Assembly: GCA_934270705.1 (NCBI GenBank) | Contig: CAKQQG010000021.1 | Location: 1-23,546 of the forward strand | DNA: 23,546 nt | Direction of reading: 5' to 3' | Origin: an uncultured Oxalobacter sp. | Lineage (GTDB): Bacteria; Pseudomonadota; Gammaproteobacteria; Burkholderiales; Burkholderiaceae_D | Part shown: positions 8,297-15,014 of the stretch, one piece after another | Layout: the number at the start of each line of letters is the position of its first letter | Position numbering within the stretch: the stretch's first letter is position 1 | Position numbers and translations under genes: made by a program | The notes under the pieces: model-generated | The model's database searches: none | What the model was told of the DNA's origin: nothing | Seen by the model: the letters and a program-made list of their open reading frames with translations, nothing else

Positions 8297-9643
8297 ATGA
8301 AACAGCCCGTCTCCATCACCGACCACATCCGCCGACTGATCGTACTGGGAACCCCCATCATCATCGGCCAGATCGGCATCATCATCCTCGGATTCGCCGA
8401 CACCATGATGATCGGGCACTACAACACCGAATCACTGGGCGCCGCCAGCTTCGTCAACAACCTGTTCAGCCTCGTCATCATCGGCAGCACGGGCTTCGCC
8501 TACGGACTGACACCCGTCATCGGCGAACTCTCCGGCGCAGGCGACAAAACCGGCATCGGAGGCAAACTCAAAAACGCCCTTGCCGTCAACGGCACGACCG
8601 GCATCCTGCTCACCCTCTGCATGGCCATCCTGTACTGCAACCTCGACAAACTCGGCCAGCCCCCCGAACTCATGCCGCTCATCAAGCCGTATTACCTGAC
8701 CATACTGGCGTCCCTCGTGTTCGTCCTGCTGTTCAACGCCTTCAAGCAATTCGCCGACGGCATCATGGACACCCGCACATCCATGTGGATCCTGCTCGGC
8801 GGCAACCTGCTCAACATCGCCGGCAACTGGCTGCTCATCTACGGCGTGGGCGGATTTCCCGAACTCGGTCTCACCGGCGCGGGCATTTCCACACTTTTCT
8901 CGCGCATCGCCATGCTGCTCGTTTTCGCCGTCCTGTTCTTCAAACTGCCACGTTACCGCGCCTACCGCGACGGCTTCGCCCGCGCAACCGTCAACCGCAC
9001 CGACTTTTACCGGCTCAACGCACTGGGCTGGCCGCTCGCCTTGCAAATGGGCATGGAAACCGCCTCATTCTCACTGACCACCATCATGGTCGGCTGGATC
9101 GGCACCGTCGCACTCGCCGCCCATCAGGTCATGCTCACCATCAGCACCCTCTTTTTCATGATGTACTACGGCATGGGCGCTGCCATCGCCGTACAAGTCA
9201 GCCACTTCCGGGGACAAAACCGCCCGGCGGACGTGCGCCGCGCCGCCTTCACCGGCTTCGGCCTCATCACCGCCATGGCCCTCATCTCAAACACCCTGTT
9301 CTGGCAATTCAGACCCCGGATCGGCGAACTGTTCACCGACAACCCCGACGTCATCCTCGCACTGGGCGGCCTGTTTCTCCCGATGATGCTCTACCAGTTC
9401 GGCGACAGCCTGCAAATCGCCTTCGCCAACGCCCTGCGCGGCATCCTCGACGTCAAAATCATGATGCTGTACTCCTTCATCGCCTACTTCATCATCTCCC
9501 TGTCGGCCAGCTACATTTTCGGCTTCATCATGAACGGCGGCCTGCCCGGCATCTGGATGGCATTTCCTCTCGGCCTGACCAGCGCCGGCATCATGTTCTG
9601 CCTGCGCTTCCTGTACAGGACACGGAAGGCCAAGACCGCATAA
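8297..9643 (+). CDS. MATE-family multidrug/toxin exporter (448 aa)
   Basis: This is an inner-membrane antiporter of the MATE family (NorM branch), which exports cationic drugs or metabolites using Na+ or H+. About twelve hydrophobic segments are visible, with family-typical stretches near the N terminus (LGTPIIIGQIGIIILGFADTMMIGHY) described here by its key residues P-I-I-I and the D-T-M-M-I-G-H motif, and a repeat of the pattern halfway through (VALAAHQVMLTIS). The frame extends upstream to a TTG at 8249 and an ATG at 8264. I chose the ATG at 8297 because the protein then begins MKQPVSITDHIRRL and has the usual MATE length. None of the starts has a convincing Shine-Dalgarno sequence. The gene follows the nucleotidase by 72 bp on the same strand. 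Confidence 0.88.
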   Translation: MKQPVSITDHIRRLIVLGTPIIIGQIGIIILGFADTMMIGHYNTESLGAASFVNNLFSLVIIGSTGFAYGLTPVIGELSGAGDKTGIGGKLKNALAVNGTTGILLTLCMAILYCNLDKLGQPPELMPLIKPYYLTILASLVFVLLFNAFKQFADGIMDTRTSMWILLGGNLLNIAGNWLLIYGVGGFPELGLTGAGISTLFSRIAMLLVFAVLFFKLPRYRAYRDGFARATVNRTDFYRLNALGWPLALQMGMETASFSLTTIMVGWIGTVALAAHQVMLTISTLFFMMYYGMGAAIAVQVSHFRGQNRPADVRRAAFTGFGLITAMALISNTLFWQFRPRIGELFTDNPDVILALGGLFLPMMLYQFGDSLQIAFANALRGILDVKIMMLYSFIAYFIISLSASYIFGFIMNGGLPGIWMAFPLGLTSAGIMFCLRFLYRTRKAKTA

Positions 9644-9670
9644 AAAAACGCGCCGTCATGTGACGGCGCG
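9642..9670 (-). terminator. Factor-independent terminator of the helicase gene
   Basis: CGCGCCGTCA (9649-9658) and TGACGGCGCG (9661-9670) form a perfect ten-base stem. Read on the minus strand the hairpin is followed by seven T (the A run at 9642-9648), so it should end transcription from the helicase gene, whose stop codon lies 21 bp away. The A run overlaps the stop codon of the MATE gene. On the plus strand no T run follows. Confidence 0.85.
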
Positions 9671-9690
9671 ATTTCACGTGACGACGCCCG

Positions 9691-11703
9691 TCAAGGCATC
9701 CCGTCATCCGGCTCCGCCTCGTCGAAAAACGCCCGCGCCGTCGCCTCGTCGCGTGTACGGGCAAAAGGCGGCAGACTTTGCCAGATACGGCGACCATAAG
9801 GACGCGACACCAGCCGCGTATCGCAAATCATCAAAACCCCACGATCGCTGGCATCGCGTATCAGGCGTCCCGCCCCCTGTTTCAGGCTCATGATCGCTTC
9901 GGGAAGCTGGAAATCCATAAATCCGTTGCCGCCGTCCTTTTCCAACGCGCGGATACGCGCCGCCAGCACCGGATCGTCCGGCGGCGCGAACGGCAGCTTG
10001 TCCACGACCACCAGCGACAAGGCCTTGCCGCGCACGTCCACCCCTTCCCAGAAACTCTGGCTGCCGACCAGCACCCCGTTGCCCGACTTGCGGAAACGCT
10101 CCAGCAAATCCGTCTTGCCGGATTCGCCCTGCACGAACAGCGGAAACGGCCATTCCCGTTCCCTGAATTCCGCCCGCAGGCGCGCCGCGATCTGCCCGAC
10201 CGCCCGCAAAGTCGTACACAGCACGAACGTGCGCCCGCCGGCAGCCTCTATCAGCGGCAAGGCGGCATCCACCACCGCATCCGAATAATTCGCCGACTGC
10301 GGCAAGGGCATCTTCTGCGGCACATACAGCAAGGCGTTTTCACCGTAATCGAACGGACTCGGCCAGGTTTTCGAGACCGCGTCATCTAGCCCCATGCGCG
10401 ATGAAAAATAACTGAAATCCTGTTTGATCGCCAACGTCGCCGACGTGAAAATCCATGCACGCGGCGTTCCTTCCCGCTGCTTGCGGAACACCTCGGCCAC
10501 CGACAGCGGCGTCAGGTGCAACTGCATCGACAAGCCGAACGTCTCCACCCACAACACATCGTCGGTTTTTTCCTCGCCTCTGGCCAGCGCCAGCCAGCGC
10601 CGCACAAAGGTCTCCATATCGGCGGTGCGCGTCTGACACGTCGCCAATACTTCCGAACGTTCCGCCTGCGCCTGCAACACCTCGTCCAGCGATGCCAGCG
10701 CACCGATAAACGTCTCCACCGCCGCCATGAACGCTTCCTGCTTCGCAATCTGGTGCAGAGCCATCCGGTTCGTCCCTTCCGGCAAAGTCAGGCGCAAATC
10801 CTTCACCGCCTTGTCCAGCGCGCCGACCAGCGCCACCCAGTCCGCCCCGTCGCGCGCTTTCGACAACCCTTCTACCTGCGTATCACGGCACAATTCATGA
10901 ATCCGCGCCGTCGAGACGAATTCCCCGAAAAACGTCGTCGCCGTATCCGGCAACTGGTGCGCCTCGTCGAAAATCACCGTATTGGCCGTCGGCAGCAATT
11001 CTGCCACCCCCGTATCCTTCAGCACCACATCCGCGAAAAACAGATGGTGGTTGACCACCACCACGTCAGCCTGCTGCGCCGCCTTGCGCGCCTTCATCAC
11101 GAAACAGTCCTGATAATGCGGACACTCCGTCCCCTGGCAATTCTCTTTCGTGGAAGTCACCTGATTCCAGATCGCCGCCGTCTCCGGCACCGTCGGCAAA
11201 TCCGACTTGTCGCCCGTTTCCGTCACCTTGGCGAAGCGGACGATCTCGCGCAGATAATAGGTATCGGCACGCGACTCCATCCGGCCGTATTCCGCCGTGC
11301 GCGCCAGATGGAAAGGACAGACATAATTGGCGCGCCCCTTGAGCAAGGCCACCGTCACCGGCGCGGACAAAGCCTTGCGCACCGTCGGAATATCACGGAA
11401 AAAAAGCTGATCCTGCAAATTGCGCGTCCCCGTGGACACGATCACCTTGCCGCCCCACATCAGCGCAGGCACCAGATAAGCGAAGGTCTTGCCCGTCCCC
11501 GTTCCCGCCTCGGCGACGAACGTCTCGCAATTGACGATCGCCCGGGCGACCGCCTGCGCCATCTCCAGCTGCATCGGCCTGTCGCCATAGCCCTCGACGA
11601 CCGAAGCCAGCGGCCCGTCGGCGGCCATCAGACGCGCCAGATCCTCCTCATACGCCGCGAGGTTATCCGACCAGACCAGACTGGAAGACGATTCGGCATC
11701 CAT
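9691..11703 (-). CDS. YoaA/DinG-family ATP-dependent DNA helicase (670 aa)
   Basis: This is a superfamily-2 iron-sulfur helicase (XPD-like) of the YoaA/DinG group, which unwinds damaged or structured DNA 5' to 3'. Walker A is AGTGTGKT at residues 66-73 and the DEAH box is at 246-249. Four cysteines at 129, 189, 194 and 200 are placed as the 4Fe-4S ligands. The late motif GAGRLIRDASDRG is the arginine-finger motif VI. The frame extends upstream to 11769, but the ATG at 11703 has GGAG six bases before it and gives MDAESSSSLV, so I chose that start. The size fits YoaA (about 640 residues) better than E. coli DinG (about 716). The gene follows the acyltransferase on the same strand after 148 bp. 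Confidence 0.9.
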   Translation of the reverse strand: MDAESSSSLVWSDNLAAYEEDLARLMAADGPLASVVEGYGDRPMQLEMAQAVARAIVNCETFVAEAGTGTGKTFAYLVPALMWGGKVIVSTGTRNLQDQLFFRDIPTVRKALSAPVTVALLKGRANYVCPFHLARTAEYGRMESRADTYYLREIVRFAKVTETGDKSDLPTVPETAAIWNQVTSTKENCQGTECPHYQDCFVMKARKAAQQADVVVVNHHLFFADVVLKDTGVAELLPTANTVIFDEAHQLPDTATTFFGEFVSTARIHELCRDTQVEGLSKARDGADWVALVGALDKAVKDLRLTLPEGTNRMALHQIAKQEAFMAAVETFIGALASLDEVLQAQAERSEVLATCQTRTADMETFVRRWLALARGEEKTDDVLWVETFGLSMQLHLTPLSVAEVFRKQREGTPRAWIFTSATLAIKQDFSYFSSRMGLDDAVSKTWPSPFDYGENALLYVPQKMPLPQSANYSDAVVDAALPLIEAAGGRTFVLCTTLRAVGQIAARLRAEFREREWPFPLFVQGESGKTDLLERFRKSGNGVLVGSQSFWEGVDVRGKALSLVVVDKLPFAPPDDPVLAARIRALEKDGGNGFMDFQLPEAIMSLKQGAGRLIRDASDRGVLMICDTRLVSRPYGRRIWQSLPPFARTRDEATARAFFDEAEPDDGMP

Positions 11704-11851
11704 GCCACACTCCGGAAAAACGAACGCCATACCGGCGCGATACCGCCGCAAGACGAACCGCAAGGCCACACAAAAGTACAGGAAAAGCCCAGAGGTATTT
11801 TACTCCATCGCCGCAAACACGCCCTGACCCCGTCACCCTGCCGTCCGGCAT

Positions 11852-13846
11852 TCAATGTTTCCCGGCAGGCAAGATATAGTTGTCGATCAGCACCTCGGCC
11901 GCATGATGGCTCAAGTGCCCGTTCTTGTTATAAATTCCCGACTGTTCGTCGATCAGCAGGCAACGTCCGTCCTTTTCGCAGAACACATCCATCGGGCGGA
12001 CCTTTGTCAATCCCTTCCTGTCGGGCAACACGCTGTCGAGAGTCGCCGTATATTCCATCGCCTTGTCATATTGCTTCCTGCTGCCATACACCTTGTGCAG
12101 CTTCCTGTCGTTCCGGAGCTGGCGCAACACTTCGTTTTTGACATCGATATCCGGAAGCGGTACAGGATACACCACCGTCACCTGATGCCCCATATCGATC
12201 AGCCGGTTGATATTGGCGGCAAACGAACGCCATCCTTCCATGGACGGCACGATCTCGCCGGTGAAATTCCGGTTTTTGATCCGTTCGTACGGATTATCGA
12301 CCCGGCGTTTGACTTCGTCGAATCCCATGACATTGGCGGTAACCAGAAAATGCTTCGGCGTTTTGAACGAACGGATCAGTTTCCAGCGATCTTCATTGAC
12401 CACAGGACATTCCGGCTTGTCCGCGACCCAGATATCCTCGGACATGAAAGGACAAGACGTATAAGTCAGGACGATATGCCCCTTGCCCAGCGCGGCCAGC
12501 CGATCGTGAAGCACATAATCGAACACCCCGGCGAAGCTGTCGCCCAGCGTCACCCAGCTTTCATCGCCGAAATGACAGGCGCTGTCCGCCGTCCGGCTCC
12601 AGCACAACTCGACCGGATCATTCTTGTAATAACTCTTGCCCGGGGTCGGCCCCATCAGGCGTTCGAACTCGCCCTGCTTGTAATCCTCGGACTGTTTCTC
12701 CAGTTCGATGCCGAACCTGTCGGGATAACCGTTATGGGCGATCACATTCTGTGCGAATATGGCACAAGCCGCCAGCAGGCAGGCCAGAAAGCCGGTTTTC
12801 GGCCAGATCATCGTTTTCTTGCGGAACGGCGACTCGACCAGCCAGTACGACAGCGAAGCCAGTCCGATACAGACGGTGCTGAGGATAATGAACTGAAACG
12901 GTCTGATCTGTTCATATTTCAGAATCCGGAAATACACGAACACCGGTTGATGCCAGAGATAGATCGAATAGGAAATCAGGCCGATATACACCACCGGACG
13001 CCAGGACAGGCCACGCGTTATCCAGTCGTCCTCACGCGCGAAAACGATAATGAGCATCGTGCCGGCTACCGGAATGAACGTCAGAAAAGAAGGATGCGTG
13101 ATCTTGTCGCTGAACGAAACCATGCTGACCATCAGCATGACGAACCCCAGCAAAGGCATCCATTTCCCGATACGCCGGCAGACCGGCGGCAATGCATCGC
13201 GCCTGACGAAAACCAGCACCCCGCCGAACAGCAACTCCCAGGCGCGTGTCGGCAGAAAATAAAACGACCAGTCCGGAGAAACCATCGACTGCCACTGCGC
13301 ATAGCACAACGACACCACGGCCAGACCAACCAGAATCACCGGACAATAACGCGGGAAATACCGGTAAAGAAACCAGAAAACGAACGGATAGACGATATAG
13401 AACTGCCACTCGACAGCCAGACTCCAGGTATGCAGCAGCGGCTTGAAAATACTGGCCAGCGCCGTATAGCTGTCCTCACCGTAGAAATAGTAATTCGAGC
13501 CGAAATACAACGCGGAGCGCAACGATTCCGCAAACTTGATCAGATCGCCCGAAAACAGAACGAACCACGCACCCAGCGCCGATATCGTCAAAATCACCAG
13601 CAAGGCCGGCACGATTCTGCGGAAACGTCTCAAATAAAAATCCAGAAAACGGAACGACCCGTTATCCATCGCATAGCGGATGATCCCCGTAATCAGAAAC
13701 CCCGACAATACGAAAAACACATCCACACCCAGAAAGCCGCCCCGCATCAGCGGCGTTTTCCACAACATGAAATTGGCGTGATAAAACAGGACGGCGATCA
13801 CTGCCAGCGCCCTCAGGCCATCCAGTTCCCTGCGGTATTCCAGCAT
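11852..13846 (-). CDS. OafA-type membrane O-acyltransferase with C-terminal SGNH domain (664 aa)
   Basis: The protein joins an acyltransferase-3 domain to an SGNH-type esterase/transferase domain, the layout of OafA and OatA, which acetylate lipopolysaccharide O-antigen, peptidoglycan or exported glycans. It begins MLEYRRELDGLRALAVIAVL, with the R-x-x-D-G-L-R-A family start and a conserved H23 in FYHANF. About ten membrane helices follow, with the PLLHTWSLAVEWQFY motif. The periplasmic domain has LGDSFAG with nucleophile S437, and the NGHLSHHAAEVL segment around H644 supplies the catalytic histidine. No strong Shine-Dalgarno sequence precedes the ATG, but the conserved N terminus begins immediately there. 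No other glycan genes are nearby, so the acceptor is unknown. Confidence 0.88.
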   Translation of the reverse strand: MLEYRRELDGLRALAVIAVLFYHANFMLWKTPLMRGGFLGVDVFFVLSGFLITGIIRYAMDNGSFRFLDFYLRRFRRIVPALLVILTISALGAWFVLFSGDLIKFAESLRSALYFGSNYYFYGEDSYTALASIFKPLLHTWSLAVEWQFYIVYPFVFWFLYRYFPRYCPVILVGLAVVSLCYAQWQSMVSPDWSFYFLPTRAWELLFGGVLVFVRRDALPPVCRRIGKWMPLLGFVMLMVSMVSFSDKITHPSFLTFIPVAGTMLIIVFAREDDWITRGLSWRPVVYIGLISYSIYLWHQPVFVYFRILKYEQIRPFQFIILSTVCIGLASLSYWLVESPFRKKTMIWPKTGFLACLLAACAIFAQNVIAHNGYPDRFGIELEKQSEDYKQGEFERLMGPTPGKSYYKNDPVELCWSRTADSACHFGDESWVTLGDSFAGVFDYVLHDRLAALGKGHIVLTYTSCPFMSEDIWVADKPECPVVNEDRWKLIRSFKTPKHFLVTANVMGFDEVKRRVDNPYERIKNRNFTGEIVPSMEGWRSFAANINRLIDMGHQVTVVYPVPLPDIDVKNEVLRQLRNDRKLHKVYGSRKQYDKAMEYTATLDSVLPDRKGLTKVRPMDVFCEKDGRCLLIDEQSGIYNKNGHLSHHAAEVLIDNYILPAGKH

Positions 13847-13888
13847 GACAATACAAACGGAAAATCAATAAAATGACACAAGTTCGTC

Positions 13889-13894
13889 AGTATA
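13889..13894 (-). promoter_or_regulatory. Possible -10 element for the acyltransferase gene
   Basis: On the minus strand TATACT lies in an AT-rich stretch about 43 bp before the acyltransferase ATG. The hexamer expected 17 bp further upstream is close to ATGGAA, a poor match to TTGACA. This is a weak call based mainly on the -10. Confidence 0.3.
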
Positions 13895-14014
13895 AAAGAA
13901 AACCGGTCTTTTCCATAAAAAAACACCGCCATCCCGCACGCCAAGCCGAACATGCGACAGCGAAACGGCGATTGCGACAACCGCCGCAAGCAAGCGAAAA
14001 GCGCCGACCGCCCA

Positions 14015-14359
14015 TCAGAGCCAGACAGCCAGCGACTTGAGCGTCATCACCGTCGTGATCAGCATGCCGAGCACCCACACCGACAGCGGAATCCAGAACG
14101 TCCCCATGAACTGCCCCGAATACCCCGACTGCTTTTCCTTGTAACGGTAATACAGAAAAAAACCGATCCCGGCGATCAGATACCAGAACATCGACGAATT
14201 GTTCGACTGGAGAATGCGGATGATCACCGTCGTGCGCTCCTCTGCCGGCTGCTGCTGCAAATAAAATTGCGACAACTGCGCGATCAGCAACAACACCGCA
14301 TTGGCGACCACCACCCATTTGAACTGCAAACGCTTGAGATAAGGAATCAGAAACTTCAT
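14015..14359 (-). CDS. Small hypothetical membrane protein (114 aa)
   Basis: The frame gives a small basic membrane protein beginning MKFLIPYLKRLQFKWVVV. Three hydrophobic segments are visible: near residues 14-32, a central FWYLIAGIGFFLYY, and a C-terminal FWIPLSVWVLGMLITTVM. Between the first two lies a polar QQQPAEERTT loop. A GTG six bases upstream is an alternative start, but the ATG at 14359 is preferred. The Shine-Dalgarno sequence is poor (GGTG). A perfect TATAAT lies about 30 bp upstream. I do not recognise the family. It sits between the HxlR regulator and the acyltransferase, all on the minus strand, with gaps of more than 100 bp that argue against a tight operon. Confidence 0.65.
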   Translation of the reverse strand: MKFLIPYLKRLQFKWVVVANAVLLLIAQLSQFYLQQQPAEERTTVIIRILQSNNSSMFWYLIAGIGFFLYYRYKEKQSGYSGQFMGTFWIPLSVWVLGMLITTVMTLKSLAVWL

Positions 14360-14389
14360 AAACACCGCACCCGTTCAACACATCGTGCC

Positions 14390-14395
14390 ATTATA
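14390..14395 (-). promoter_or_regulatory. Perfect -10 hexamer before the small membrane protein gene
   Basis: TATAAT on the minus strand lies 30 bp upstream of the ATG at 14359. No good -35 sequence is seen at 16-18 bp spacing, so promoter strength is uncertain. Confidence 0.4.
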
Positions 14396-14475
14396 GACGG
14401 ACGACACGGCAAACACCCGTCCATTCCGTCGGCACAGACCCGCACACACCATCGTGCACACCCTGCGACCGCCCA

Positions 14476-14868
14476 TCATTTACGCCCATCCGGCAAAGCC
14501 TTCATCGAACAATTCACAGACACGCCCTGTCGTGCCAGATACGCGCTGCCCCAGTCATACATCGCCTCGAGCACCGGCATGATACTGCGCCCGAACGGCG
14601 TCAGCGAATACTCCACCCGCGGCGGCACCACAGGGAACACCTTGCGACACACCAGCCCGTCCGCCTCCAGCTCCCGCAGCTGCTGCGTCAGCATCTTCGG
14701 CGTCGCGCACGGCACTTCCTTTCTCAACTGCGAAAACCGCAAGGTACCGCCCGCCAGCTTCCACAAAATCAGTGACTTGTATTTGCCCCCGATCATGGCG
14801 ATCGTCGCCTCGACAGGGCAATGTACCGTTTCCGGCACATCAGCGCCACAACAATCCGAACCTACCAT
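14476..14868 (-). CDS. HxlR-family transcriptional regulator (130 aa)
   Basis: This is a winged-helix DNA-binding protein of the HxlR family, usually a dimeric sensor of aldehydes, quinones or oxidants. The family core is clear: CPVEATIAMIGGKYKSLILW at residues 17-36, then RFSQLRKEVP and the MLTQQLRELEADGLV recognition region at about 59-73, then the wing P-R-V-E-Y-S-L-T. Cys17 is at the position of the redox-active cysteine known in YodB and HypR. Five further cysteines are at 6, 7, 54, 74 and 120. GGAG nine bases before the ATG supports the start. The gene is divergent from the copper ATPase, and an inverted repeat lies between them, so it may regulate itself, the ATPase, or both. Confidence 0.85.
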   Translation of the reverse strand: MVGSDCCGADVPETVHCPVEATIAMIGGKYKSLILWKLAGGTLRFSQLRKEVPCATPKMLTQQLRELEADGLVCRKVFPVVPPRVEYSLTPFGRSIMPVLEAMYDWGSAYLARQGVSVNCSMKALPDGRK

Positions 14869-14892
14869 GACTATACGCTCCGCAAAAACGAC

Positions 14893-14910
14893 AGTATCTT
14901 TTCAGATACT
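14893..14910. promoter_or_regulatory. Candidate HxlR-family operator
   Basis: AGTATC and GATACT form a perfect six-base inverted repeat with a six-base spacer, 25 bp upstream of the HxlR ATG and about 105 bp upstream of the copper ATPase ATG. On the minus strand the GATACT half could also be a -10 element, so binding there would block regulator transcription. Dyad sites of this size between a regulator and its divergent neighbour are typical for the family. Binding is inferred only. Confidence 0.5.
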
Positions 14911-15014
14911 ATATACCAAAAAAGTGCATTCTTGCGAAAAAAACACCATCCGATACAATCAATGAAAAACGCACCAACCGACGACGCATAACGGAACCCT
15001 TACCGGAAAACACC

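Noticed and set aside
11855..13876. 673-codon plus-strand frame opposite the acyltransferase
   Set aside because: The minus-strand protein has clear acyltransferase and SGNH motifs; the opposite frame is a GC-bias shadow rich in R, H, Q and P.
14377..14393. TGGCACG on the minus strand resembling a sigma-54 -24 block
   Set aside because: The following TTGA is one base too far away and lacks the GC at -12; the overlapping TATAAT is the better signal.
14932..14958. TTGCGA and TACAAT as the copA promoter
   Set aside because: The spacer is only 15 bp, too short for a normal sigma-70 promoter, and the -35 is poor, so I did not list it.
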